Position numbers and translations under genes: made by a program. The notes beneath the pieces were generated by a model, which ran no database searches, had not been told where the DNA came from, and was given only the letters and a program-made list of their open reading frames with translations. This document shows positions 11,107 to 21,197 of a stretch of DNA of 64,000 nucleotides, in pieces. This stretch comes from Nyssa sinensis (lineage: Eukaryota; Streptophyta; Magnoliopsida; Cornales; Nyssaceae), in NCBI GenBank assembly GCA_008638375.1, contig CM018051.1, positions 38,014,177 through 38,078,176 of the forward strand. Direction: 5' to 3'. Within the stretch, counting starts at the first letter, position 1, and each line of letters starts with the position of its first letter.

Positions 11107-12540
11107 ATGGCACCAAATCTCCGACCACGACAGAATACTCAGAATTCGCAAAACGCTCAACGTCAGCAGCCCGCTCCCCGCACAAGGGGGCCAGCGGCCA
11201 ATCCTATGCAACAAGAGATCGAAGCAATAAAACGACACAATGAACTGGTGCAGGAGCAGTTGCTTGCCATCACTAGAACACTGGCGACACTTACGCAGAA
11301 CCAAGCGGCGGGTTCTCCTAGCCCGCCGGTCAACTTCGTTGTAGGAACGCAACCTTCTGTTGCTACAGAGAACGAAGAACTTCATGTGCAGGCTCTAACT
11401 AACCTGCCTGGGCACCCCTCAGGCGTTCCTCGCGCTGGCCGAGATCCGCAGCCATCAACAGTCCCTGGCTGGGGAACATCCGCCTTCGTCCCCGACATCC
11501 ATTACCGGAGCACTACTCGAGCCCCAACTCCAAGGGCCTCGGGAGCACACCCGGCACCGCAGGAGCCTCCTCATGCAGCACCAAACCCTCCGGTTCGGAA
11601 TCCTCCTCCGTCCGAAGGGCGTAATCAACCCTACTACCTTGAAGCCGAGGCTGTCGGGCAGGGTTCACAAGATGTCAGACTCAAAGACCCGCGGAGGGTA
11701 GAGGAAATTGCCGAGTTGATGGACCGGACAATTACCTTGAGAGGACCTCAGAACCCTCCAGAACAAGACGAACTGGCCAGGCTACTTGGAAGACTAGCCA
11801 CCCCATTCACTCACACCATCATGTCAGAAGAGAGGCCCAGAAAGTTCATGGTGCCCAAGTTCACCTTGTACGATGGATCTGGAGATCCAGGAGATCATCT
11901 CTCTCATTACCAGCATACGATGGCCCTTCACGGAGCCTCTGATGCCTTCATGTGCCGAACGTTCATCACCAGTTTGAAGGGAACTGCTCTGAAGTGGTTC
12001 CACAACCTCCCTCCTAACTCAGTTACCAGCTTCTACGAGCTCGATAGACAGTTCTTGGACAGGTTTATGACCAGTAGGAGGCTCAGAAGGGGGCCAGAAT
12101 TCCTGCTGAATGTCAAGCAGACCAGGGAGGAATCCCTCCGAGACTATATTGCGCGCTTCAACACCGAACTCACGGAGATCACTGACTGCAGCCCGAAATT
12201 CCTTGTAGCAACCCTAACTGCTGGGCTTGCCCAAGGTGGGTTCAGAGACTCCTTGACAAAGAGCCCTCCAACCGATATGGCGGCATTAATGGATCGGGCC
12301 AGAAAATACATCAACCTGGAAGAAGCCAACCGCACGTCCCAGAAGGGCAGAGATCAGACCCAGAGGGACAATCCAAAGCGGGAGGACCACAAGAAGGAGG
12401 ATCACAGAAGAAACTCTAACAAAAAGAGGGCTAGAAGCCCAGAGAAAAGAACAACACCCAGAGCTGTGTACAACTCCGGACCAAGGGAGTTCACCAACTT
12501 CACCCCTCTGAACACCACACCGAACCAGGTACTCCGGTAG
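11107..12540 (+). pseudogene. gag of the Tat-like element (ends at an in-frame TAG)
   Basis: This encodes the capsid polyprotein start of the retrotransposon. The ATG at 11107 lies 78 bases after the 5' LTR and opens a 477-codon frame. The N-terminal third is rich in Pro, Gln and Ala and looks disordered. Residues of about 245-365 hold the capsid-type gag domain: 'KFMVPKFTLYDGSGDP', 'LKGTALKWFHNLPP', 'YIARFNTEL'. A basic Lys/Arg stretch follows at about 415-450. The frame meets TAG at 12538-12540, but the same frame continues without a shift. The zinc-knuckle-like CNFHKDHGHTTNTC lies just beyond, so the stop removes the nucleic-acid-binding end and all of pol unless it is read through. Confidence 0.88.
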
Positions 12541-13470
12541 ATCCGAGATCGGGAGAACCTGAGGTGGCCGGAACCAATCAAAGGAGATCCCAGTCTGCGG
12601 GACCAAAGTAAGTATTGTAATTTCCATAAAGATCATGGACATACAACTAACACATGCAGGACCCTCCGATATGAGATAGAGCAGCTCATAAAGAAGGGGC
12701 GTCTTCGGGAGTTCGTCAAGCAGGACGGAAGGCAAAACCCCCAAGAAGACAAGCCTCAACAGCGGCCAGACCAGAGGCCCGAACAGAGGCAGGAGCAGAG
12801 GGAGGGACGAAACGAGCCTCAGAGGCAGAACAACCACGTCATCTACGTCCTCCATGCTGACTCCCCTGTCACAGGAATGTCCAACAGGGCAGGAAAGAGA
12901 TACGCTCGGGAAGCCAAAGCCACCCCGAACGTATTACAAATCTCCAACGTCGAAAAGAGGCTCAAGCCGGCACCAGAGATCCAATTCACCGAGCAAGATC
13001 TAGCAGGGGTACACTGCCCTCACAGTGACGCCCTTGTTATCACCCTCAGAATCGCCAACTTTGAGACCAGAAGAGTCCTGGTCGATACGAGCTGCTCCGT
13101 CAACATACTATTCTATGAACCGCTCAAACAGATGGGGATAGACCATGACAACGTCAAGCCCACCACTGCCGTGATGGCAGCTTTTGACGGCAACCTCAAC
13201 ACCCCATTGGGGAGAGTCAACCTTCCTACCACTATAGGAGAGGGTAAAGGGCAGAAGACCACCATCTCGGAGTACATGGTGTTAGACATGAAGTCTCCCT
13301 ACAACGTCATAATCGGGAGACCCTGGTTGCATCAGATAGGGGCAGTCACTTCGACCCTCCATCAGTGTCTGAAGTACGTCCACAATCAGAGCGTTCACTC
13401 TGTCATAGGGTGTCAACCAACCTCCCGGGAGTGTCACGCTATCGCCCTCAAAGAAAAGGCTCCTAAATAG
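12541..13470 (+). pseudogene. gag zinc knuckle and aspartic protease segment
   Basis: This continues the gag frame after the 12538 TAG. The first part carries CNFHKDHGHTTNTC, a C-x3-H-x3-H-x4-C variant of the gag knuckle seen in plant Tat-type elements. A Gln/Arg/Pro-rich linker follows. The protease lies at about 13000-13350: 'VLVDTSCSVNILFYEPLKQ' and 'YNVIIGRPWLHQIGAV'. The usual catalytic triad of this family is Asp-Thr/Ser-Gly. Here the residue after DT is Ser (AGC, 13090-13092), so the catalytic loop looks damaged. The segment ends at TAG 13468-13470, in the same frame as what follows, within a TAG-CAA-TTA context. Confidence 0.82.
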
Positions 13471-13476
13471 CAATTA
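13468..13476 (+). other. TAG CAA TTA, resembling a stop-readthrough context
   Basis: The in-frame TAG between protease and RT is followed by CAATTA, which fits the CARYYA context known to promote UAG readthrough in tobamoviruses. The other three internal TAGs are followed by ATCCGA, AAGAGA and TCCCCT and do not fit. The match could be chance. Confidence 0.4.
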
Positions 13477-15162
13477 CAGCACACTCGGGATTGTGCAGAT
13501 CTGGTATTCACTCACTCTCCCGAGGTGGAAGATTGCCCATCCGGCATTGAAGAACCCCTGAGCCCAAGGGGATGCGACAGCCGAGCCAAACCTGTTGGCG
13601 AACCCATTAAAGTACTGGTCAGTTCAGAAGCAGAGGGGCATTACTTGTACATCGGCCCAGACCTAACACACACCGAGCAGGAAAAGATAGTCAGGTTCTT
13701 GAAAGACAACCTCTCTATCTTTGTTTGGGAGACCAGAGACATGGAGGGAATAGATCCTAATCTTATAACTCACAAACTGATGGTAGATCCGGATCACCCG
13801 CCAGTTAGATAGAAGAGAAGGCCGATTGCTCCTGAACGGCATCGGATTATAAACGAAGAAGTCCAAAGGCTGCTGGATGCCAAGATGATACGGGAAGTAT
13901 TCTATCCCGAGTGGATAGCCAACACCGTGCTCGTCAAGAAGAAAAACGGTAAGTGGAGAGTCTGCGTTGATTATACAGACCTCAACAAAGCATGCCCCAA
14001 GGACAGCTTTCCATTGCCAAGAATAGACCAACTGGTTGACGCCACTGCAGGGCATGAGCTCATGAGTTTCATGGATGCCTATTCTGGATACAACCAGATC
14101 CAGATGTACCCTCCAGATCAAGAGAAGACTGCCTTCATAACCGAAAGAGGACTCTACTGCTACAGAGTGATGCCTTTCGGTTTGAAGAATGTTGGAGCCA
14201 CTTATCAGCGGTTGGTGAACAAGATGTTCATCCCACTGCTCGGCAGCACCATGGAGGTATACATCGACGATATGCTGGTAAAGAGTCTTCAGAAAGGCAG
14301 CCACCTCCAGCACTTGGCCCAGACCTTCAATATCCTCAGACAGCACAGGATGAAGCTCAACCCCTCGAAATGTACCTTCGGAGTTACGAAGGGAAAATTC
14401 TTGGAATACATTGTCTCTCGAAAGGGTATCGAAGCCGACCTCACTCAGATCCAAGCCCTGATTGGGCTAAAGTCGCAAAAAACCAGAAAGGAAATTCAGG
14501 CACTGAATGGTAGGATTGCAGCCCTGAGCAGATTTATATCCAAATCCACTGATCGCTGCCTACCTTTCTTCAAAGCTCTGAAGGGCAGCAAAACTTTGCA
14601 GTGGACGGAAGAATGCAAGAAATCCTTTCAAGAACTAAAGGAGTATCTAGCCTCTCCAGAGCTCCTGTCAAAACCAATACAGGGAGAAAAGCTACTCCTG
14701 TACCTTGTAGTCTCCGAAAACGCGGTCAGCTCCGCACTGATTAGACAGGACAGAGGAGTGCAGAGGCCTATATTCTACGTCAGTAGGGCGCTACTTGACA
14801 CGAAAAAAAGATACCCAGAAGTAGAAAAACTGGCCTACGCCTTGGTCATATCAGCTCGGAAGCTTCGACCTTATTTCCAGGCCCATCCAATCGAGATCCC
14901 AACTGCCTATCCTCTGAAGTCAATACTAAGGAAACCTGAGGTATTGGGAAGATTAGTAAAGTGGACTGTGGAGCTAGGGGAGTTCGATATATCATATATA
15001 CCCCGAAACTCCATCAAAGGGCAGGCCTTAGCTGATTTCGTGGCCGAGTTCACCCCGGCACTTCAGAACAAAGCACAAGTCACCGAAACTTCGGGAACCT
15101 GGCTGCTGTACATTGACGGATCGTCAACCGATCCAGGATCAGGGGTAGGCCTGGTACTGTAG
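13471..15162 (+). pseudogene. Reverse transcriptase and first RNase H segment
   Basis: Same frame as gag and protease, with one TAG inside (13810-13812) and one at the end (15160-15162). RT landmarks run in order: 'EWIANTVLVKKKNGKWRVCV', 'FMDAYSGYNQI', 'RVMPFGLKNVGATYQRLV' and the catalytic 'YIDDMLVKS' (the YIDD box is at 14260-14271, with both metal-binding Asp present). The first RNase H-like region follows at about 14690-15050: 'FYVSRALLDTKKRYP', then 'GEFDISYIPRNSIKGQALAD'. These domains copy the element RNA into DNA in the cytoplasmic particle. The YIDD core is intact, but the flanking stops should prevent a full-length polyprotein. The TAG at 15160 falls inside the start of the second RNase H. 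Confidence 0.9.
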
Positions 15163-16812
15163 TCCCCTGATGGGCTCGCGTCAGAAAAAGCAATCAGCTT
15201 GGGATTCAAAGCTTCTAATAATGAAGCCGAATATGAAGCCCTAATCTTAGGCATGAAGCTTGCCTTGGAATGCGAGGCTCAGAACCTCGACGTCTTCTTT
15301 GATTCCCAACTGGTAGTGAGCCAGGTCTTGGGAGAATTTGCCATTAAAGATAACAGGATGCTCCGGTACTCCGAACTGGTAAACCACTTGAAGCATTCCT
15401 TCCAGACATTTACTATCCAGAAGATTGAGAGAAACCAGAATTGCAGATCAGATGCTCTGGCTAATATGGCCTCACGCCTCAAGTCTGAAGCAAATTCCAC
15501 AGTAAAAATCTCCTTTCAGCCAGGACCCAGTATTGAGGAAGCCCAAGTTGCTCAAATTGATGAACAGCCCCAGAACTGGATGACTCCAATCCTCCAGTAC
15601 CTAAGATCCGGGCTCCTCCCAGAGGATAAAAACAAAGCCAGGAGAATTCGAATCAGAGCGGCTCGGTACCTGATCCTGAACAACAAGCTTTACAGAAGGT
15701 CGTATTCTCAACCTCTATTAAAATGCTTGGCTCCAGACGAGTCACAGTATGTCTTGGCTGAAATACATGAGGGAATCTGCGGGAATCATAATGGGGGCAG
15801 AACTATAGCCCACCGAGCTCTATCACAGGGTTACTACTGGCCTGGCATGCTAAAGCAGGCAAAAGAATATGTTCGGAAGTGCGACAAATGCCAGAGATTT
15901 GCGCCGTACCAACATCAGCCTCATCATGAGCTTATCCCGATTCCTAGCCCTTGGCCCTTTGCTCAGTGGGGGATGGACATCGTGGGTCTATTACCAAGGG
16001 CCCCTCCGAACAGAAAATACCTCTTGGTGGCCATCGACTACTTCTCTAAATGGGCCGAAGCCGAGCCTTTAACACATATCACAGAAAAGGAAGTTGAGAG
16101 CTTCACCTGGAAGAACATTGTGTGCAGGTTCGGCATACCACGTGTAATTATCTCGGACAATGGGACACAATTCACTGGTAAAGGCTTCAAGGCATTCTGC
16201 GAAAATCTCACCATCAGGCAACATTTTGCCTCTCCAGGCCATCCACAAGCAAATGGGCAAGCAGAGGTCACCAACCGAACAGTCCTTGACGGGTTAAAGA
16301 AGAGGTTGGAACAAGCCAAAGGAAACTGGGCAGAAGAACTCCCTGGGGTTCTTTGGGCCTACAGAACAACCAGAAGAACTCCCACCTCTAAAACTCCCTT
16401 CTCACTAGCCTATGGAACAAAAGCAGTAATTCCGGTCGAGATCGGTATGCCAACCCTGAGGACTGAGGCCTTTGAGCAAGAATCCAATGATCAGCAGCTG
16501 ATGGAAAACTTGGATTTGCTCGAAGAGAGAAGGGATCAGGCCAGCATCAGGATGGAAGCCTATCAACAGAGAATGGTCAACAAATCCAAGGTAGGACTCA
16601 AGACAGTCAGCTTTCAAGTTGGAGACTTCGTCTTAAGAAGAGTCTTTCAAAACACCAAGGATCCTACCATGGGAAAGTTGTCACCAAACTGGGAGGGCCC
16701 CTACAAAGTAACAAAGGTTGTTCGACCTACCACCTACTGGCTAGAAGACATGACTGGGAAGCCTGTTCCTAGGCCATGGAATGTGGAACACTTACGGAAG
16801 TATTACCAGTAG
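15163..16812 (+). pseudogene. Second RNase H and integrase segment
   Basis: Same frame after the 15160 TAG. The start of the second RNase H ('WLLYIDGSSTDPGSGVG') lies just before the stop. '[18 protein letters not shown]', '[13 protein letters not shown]' and '[14 protein letters not shown]' follow it; this extra plant-type RNase H is characteristic of the Tat lineage. Integrase comes next: an HHCC finger (His in '[12 protein letters not shown]', Cys pair in 'KCDKCQRF'), then the D,D-35-E core with '[10 protein letters not shown]', 'ISDNGTQF' and '[10 protein letters not shown]'. The C-terminal domain has '[18 protein letters not shown]'. The frame ends at TAG 16810-16812. The catalytic residues are present, but the domain is cut off from gag by four stops. 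Confidence 0.9.
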
Positions 16813-16838
16813 AGAGGTTTTCTTTTACTTCCATAAAG

Positions 16839-17290
16839 TGTCCATCTATTAATACACAGGCCTCCAGAGCCTGGTCCATAAATGTACAAGTCTTCGTACT
16901 TGGTCCATCTATTAATGCACAGGCCTCCAAAGCCTGGTACATAAATGTACAAGTCTTCTTACTTGGTCCATCTATAAATGCACAGGCCTTCAGAGCCTGG
17001 TCCATAAATGTACAAGTCTTCGTACTTGGTCCATCTATAAATGCACAGGCCTTCAGAGCCTGGTCCATAAATGTACAAGTCTTCGTACTTGGTCCATCTA
17101 TAAATGCACAGGCCTCTAGAGCCTGGTCCATAAATGTACAAGTCTCAGTACTTGGTCCATCTATAATGCACAGGCCTTCAGAACCTGGTCCATAGTATAC
17201 AGGTCTTAAATACTTGGTCTATTTCTTAAATATACAGGCCTCTAGAGCCTGGACCACTCTAATGCACAGGTCTTCCGAGCCTGGTCCGTC
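16839..17290. repeat. 63-bp tandem repeat array downstream of integrase
   Basis: TGGTCCATCTAT occurs at 16901, 16964, 17027, 17090 and 17153, a fixed 63-bp step. A first unit starts near 16839 and degenerate units run to about 17290. Because 63 is a multiple of three, open frames run through both strands with a 21-residue periodicity. I treat those frames as by-products. Confidence 0.93.
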
Positions 17291-17589
17291 TTCAATTAGC
17301 AAACTCTGTGATCCAGTCCATCCAAAGACAGAAGTCCCAGACATCTACAAACTAAAGTTTCTTAGATCGGAACACCTCAAAATCTGATATCTATATTATT
17401 TGGCTTATCTGTCAAACAAACAACAAGTACTATGGTACCGATCAGGAGTGAGACACTTTGATTCAAGCTTTTTTCTAAAGTTTCTTTGATTCATTCTCAG
17501 AACATTCAGAAGTGCACGAGAAAGTATTTTAACTACAGAAAAGCACAATCGAATACGAAGACATCAGATCTGAGAAAAAGAGATTCAAT

Positions 17590-17595
17590 TTTATT
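17590..17595 (-). terminator. AATAAA polyadenylation-like signal, antisense unit 1
   Basis: Minus-strand AATAAA in the context TCAATAAAATTGA. It lies about 100 bases downstream of the minus ORF ending at 17699. The same context recurs at 19033-19038. Confidence 0.4.
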
Positions 17596-17698
17596 GATAA
17601 ATCAGAAGATTTACATCAGTACAAACACATCACTACAGAAGCTATTACAGAATCTATTACAGAATCTATTACAGAGGCTATTACAGAAGCTACAATTC

Positions 17699-17959
17699 TC
17701 AACATGTTGGCTTTCCCTCACAGGATGATAAAGGGGCACAGGATCCACAACTTCCATTACCGCCGTCACCGGCTCCATTTAAAAGGAAGGGGCCCTGAAC
17801 CCCAATCTGCATCAAGGAGCGCCCAGGCCATTTCATCATCATCATCATCAACTCCATGACCAACGGATGATGAGGGCTTTGGGTCTCAGGAGACTTTTCA
17901 TTCTCCACCTTTGTAATCGGCATGACACCCCAGCAGATTGAAGCAAGGGTCTCTGCCAA
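17699..17959 (-). CDS. Possible antisense ORF, 86 codons, unknown
   Basis: Minus-strand frame with a run of five Met residues coded by (ATG/CAT)n and a Gly/Cys-rich end. I recognise no family. It lies downstream of the 121-codon antisense ORF and just upstream of an AATAAA, so it could be a second exon or UTR of one antisense transcript. It overlaps the triplicated segment at 17925-18115. Low confidence that it is translated. Confidence 0.2.
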   Translation of the reverse strand: MAETLASICWGVMPITKVENEKSPETQSPHHPLVMELMMMMMKWPGRSLMQIGVQGPFLLNGAGDGGNGSCGSCAPLSSCEGKPTC

Positions 17960-18115
17960 GTCACAAGGGGGAGGAGGCAGCCCACATTCATCTCCCTCAA
18001 AGCAGTTGTCACACCCCGACCGATTGGAGCGAGGATCTCTGACGAGACGTAAGGAAGAGGAGGCAACTCACCCTCGTCTTCATCACCAACACCCCAGCCT
18101 CGGTTGAATCAGGGA
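17925..18115. repeat. Three diverged tandem units of about 80-87 bp
   Basis: The phrase ACACCCC(A/G) followed by a GATTGGAGC-like word occurs at about 17924, 18011 and 18088. The first two units then run in parallel (AGGGTCTCTG and AGGATCTCTG, GGAGGAGGCA and GAAGAGGAGGCA). Confidence 0.7.
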
Positions 18116-18374
18116 GGGGCCACCACCAATCGGAGGAATCTCGACCGGATGCCAGAGGAAACAAGAAGACTTGTATCTCCTTCAATCCTTCCTTGGAGAC
18201 TGAAAATAGGGGAAGATTAACTCTCGGCCACAGTTTAATCGTTCCTAACTCAGGCAAGGAATCACCCATCATCTCCGGGCGAGTGGCAAAACTCCGGTAG
18301 CATATGAAGTCTCTCTCACAAGGGGACAATTTGAAATCAAAAGGTTGAGCGCAACCGTGTGCCCTCGTTTCCAT
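18009..18374 (-). CDS. Antisense ORF of 121 codons in the Tat-like 3' region
   Basis: Minus strand, opposite to gag-pol. It starts METRAHGCAQPFDF and includes 'LPLFSVSKEGLKEIQVFLF' and 'SDWWWPLPDSTEAG'. No domain is recognised. A TTTATATAA box abuts the ATG (18375-18383). That is too close to be the TATA box for this ATG if the leader is normal, so the transcript might start inside the frame. A donor-like AGG|GTGAGT lies near its end, so splicing into the next ORF is possible. Extra ORFs in this position are known in Tat-lineage elements. Whether this one is a real gene is inference from position, a promoter-like box and a polyadenylation-like signal. Confidence 0.35.
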   Translation of the reverse strand: METRAHGCAQPFDFKLSPCERDFICYRSFATRPEMMGDSLPELGTIKLWPRVNLPLFSVSKEGLKEIQVFLFPLASGRDSSDWWWPLPDSTEAGVLVMKTRVSCLLFLTSRQRSSLQSVGV

Positions 18375-18383
18375 TTATATAAA

Positions 18384-19047
18384 CCCTTGAAGTCCAAAAG
18401 CCACCCAACTGAACCGTCGCAACGGTGAAAAAGAGAGTGGCCTCAAAATCCTAAACGACGGTCGAATAAATAAATAGTGCATTAAATATGCCTCTTCGAT
18501 ATACCAAGAGACAAGGTACAGAACTCGCTAAACAGAGACCACAATCCAGCACTGAAGCTCCCGAATTAACAGAGAGGGGGACAAAGTCTAAGTGTACAGA
18601 CCCTCTATTCAAAATTCAGATCTTCCAATTTTAACTATTTAATGACGGACCAGTCATATGACAAAAGCCGAACAGCTCGGATATATCCCGAACCTGAGTA
18701 CTCGAACACAGCATGCCGAGCATCATAACTACAAGCGCAAGCTGCCTGGTTATCTCCACAAGCTCTTGATTCAGAGCAATTTATCTCAGAGCCCTACAGA
18801 AGCCTACTCCCACTCTATCAGGCTCTGTCTATCTGATTATACTTACTTTCTTATCTTATTATAATGAGACAGTTGAAGTGAATCTACATTCACTATTCAA
18901 ATATCGAAGTTCGGAAAGCGACTATTGATTGTTGGACAGTTGATCTAAAATGCGAAAGACTCAGAGCAGCCACACTTGCGACAAAATTGCACAGGAGGAA
19001 AGAACACGAGCAGAATTTAAAAGAAAGTCAATTTTATTGATCAAAAG
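18384..19047. other. Non-coding spacer between the two antisense units
   Basis: No supported gene. The plus ORF at 18658-18864 has no recognisable content. The spacer ends at the AATAAA-containing sequence and the aatac target site of the nested element. Confidence 0.5.
19033..19038 (-). terminator. AATAAA polyadenylation-like signal, antisense unit 2
   Basis: Minus-strand AATAAA in the same TCAATAAAATTGA context as 17590-17595. With the nested element (19053-30833) left out, it lies about 200 bases downstream of the end of the antisense ORF at 31021. That is a plausible 3' UTR length. Confidence 0.45.
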
Positions 19048-19052
19048 AATAC

Positions 19053-20921
19053 TAATGAGTGCGCAAAAGTGCACTCTAAATACCCTATTATCGGAGTAAA
19101 TTGCTAGAAAGTAAATAGGAATATTGAGATATATTTGATATTATTTATTTAATTTCTATTTACATTGAGATATATTTTAGCGTTATTTTATAAGATTTTA
19201 AGTCTCAAATGTTGCATTATTTGTTGGCGAGAGATAGTTTGCAATTGTGCTTTTCACTTAATATTTTTGGAACTATTTTTGACTTTTTGACGGATTCGAC
19301 TATTGAGTTTCAATTGAGATTTGGATGACGTTAGAGTTTCAGAATGAGAAAGTGGTCTTCATGAAATATTTAGAGGACGTCTTGGAATTTTTAAAAAGGT
19401 CTGGTTTGCAAAAATTAGAGTTCGTTTGGGTATCCAAATATTATTTCAAAGACAGGCCTGGAAAGCTGCTATGAACATGTCCGTCCAGCCAACTTGAAGG
19501 GGCTGTAACTTGAGCTTCCAAAGTCCAAATCAGATCTTTCTTGAGCCTAAAATTATCTACTCATCTGGGGCTACAACTTTCATGAAGGGTCCGAGTCGAG
19601 ATTCAGTTGTTATCTAGTAGAAAATGGAGCATAAAGTTGGTGATTGTTAGCTGCGCGCGAGAATAAGAAAAGCAGAGCAAAGAAAAGAAAGAAAACAAAA
19701 AAAGGAAAGTTTGAAAAGTCAAAGGGGCTGACGTACGTAAGGTTACATGGTTGATTGAAACCAAAAGAAAAGAAATAAAAAAAAGTTGGCTGTGGAGCCC
19801 ATGGCTGCTAGCTTGCTTGGGCAATTGATCAAGAGGCATGCGGCTGAGCAATTATGCTGCTGATTTACTGTGGGCCCAGCGCTGGAGAGAAGAAAAGAAA
19901 TTGAAAATAGAATGGGCCATGGCTTAGTGGGGCGCTGGCTGCTAGTGGCCAGGCTTGAGGTGCGGCAAAGCAAGCCCAGGTGCGGAAGCCAAGGGTTTAG
20001 GGCGCAGGAAAAAAAATTAAAAACAAGAGAAGTGAGGGCTCTCGCGACGGCTGCGGCTGTGAGAGGAAGAACAGCCTGCGGCGGCTGGAGAAAAAAGAAG
20101 AGAAATACAAAGCAGTGTGCGGCGCAGGAGTTGAGCAGAGAAGAAGAAGCCGCAGCTACTCCATGGCTCGATTTTTCTCCGTAAAATTTACGTTATTCAT
20201 TCTGTACATGGGTAACTAAATTTTCAAGTGGGGTTAGAGATTACTTTGCACCATAGATGGTTATTTTAATTTATTTTGATTCCAGTACATGGTTTTAATT
20301 TGTTAAATTCTTCGTTGATCATTCATAAATTATTGTTAGATTTTATTGTCCGAATAATTAAAGGTTTTAGTACGTTTATAGATTCAGTCATGCTTTTTCT
20401 ATTGAGTGGATTAATGTTTTGATTATTTTTGGAACAATTAAATATTTATATTGATTCAATTCTTTGCTGCAATATTGCTCGTTCGGTATATTGTCATCGT
20501 TGGGTTTTTTCAATGTGAATATTAATTTGAGAGATTTAAAAGTGTTGAATGATTTTTTAAAGGGTTATTTTCAGTCTAATTTTAATGCATAATTTTAAAT
20601 CTTCCGATTGAGATTTTTAGAATTTAATTTCTCAATTGAGTTATCTGTGAATTAAAAATAATTGAAATACCATATATGTGCAAGGGATTCCCGACACTCC
20701 ACTGTTCGTTAATTTTGAATATTTTCTTCCATTAGTCAATTTGTTTAATTCTTAATTTTCATTCACAGATCATTTTTATATATTTTTATTTTCTCGTTAA
20801 CCGTTTAATACTTTCTGTAGTTTCAGAAATTCTATTTATTATTCTTTTAATTTAGTCTCCCTGTAGAATCGACACCCCAAAGCTACACTACGACTACCGC
20901 GTTATTCTTTGGGCGTAATCA
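19053..20921 (+). repeat. 5' LTR of the Athila-like element
   Basis: 1869 bp, ending GGGCGTAATCA. Its first bases are TAATGAG, while the 3' copy has TGATGAG, so the terminal TG has become TA. The ORFs inside (19603-20184, both strands) recur at 29515-30097 and are LTR sequence, not genes. Confidence 0.95.
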
Positions 20922-20926
20922 AATTT

Positions 20927-20944
20927 TGGCGCCGTTGCCGGGGA
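20927..20944 (+). other. tRNA-Asp-type primer-binding site
   Basis: TGGCGCCGTTGCCGGGGA is complementary to the 3' end of plant tRNA-Asp and lies five bases after the LTR. Confidence 0.9.
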
Positions 20945-21029
20945 GACGGTAGAAGAATCAGTAGATAGTTTTTCTTTTCAGCAGTTTGTAAAGGCGGTAA
21001 CTTCATTCCCTTCTTTTTACTTGCTGTAC

Positions 21030-21099
<70 letters not shown>
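21030..21099. repeat. (ATT)n microsatellite in the retroelement leader
   Basis: About 23 ATT units lie between the primer-binding site and gag. The reading frame across it gives poly-Tyr, which I do not regard as gag. Confidence 0.95.
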
Positions 21100-21197
21100 T
21101 ATTTATTTTATTTCTAGTTATTCATTTATTTATTCATTTTCTTTTATTTCTTTTTATTTCTTTTTTTTATTTATTTATTTTATTATTGTCATCTTGC

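Noticed and set aside
11107..16812. Frameshifts between gag, protease, RT and integrase
   Set aside because: The start positions differ by multiples of three throughout, so the breaks are in-frame stops, not frameshifts.
16769..17195. Long open frames on both strands with 21-residue repeats
   Set aside because: They are produced by the 63-bp tandem array, whose unit is a multiple of three. No independent evidence of coding.
19603..20184. ORFs on both strands that recur at 29515-30097
   Set aside because: They lie in the Athila-like LTRs. Recurrence reflects the LTR pair, not two genes.
21021..21197. N-terminal poly-Tyr extension of the Athila-like gag
   Set aside because: It is the translation of an (ATT)n microsatellite in the leader. 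The start at 21198 is more plausible.
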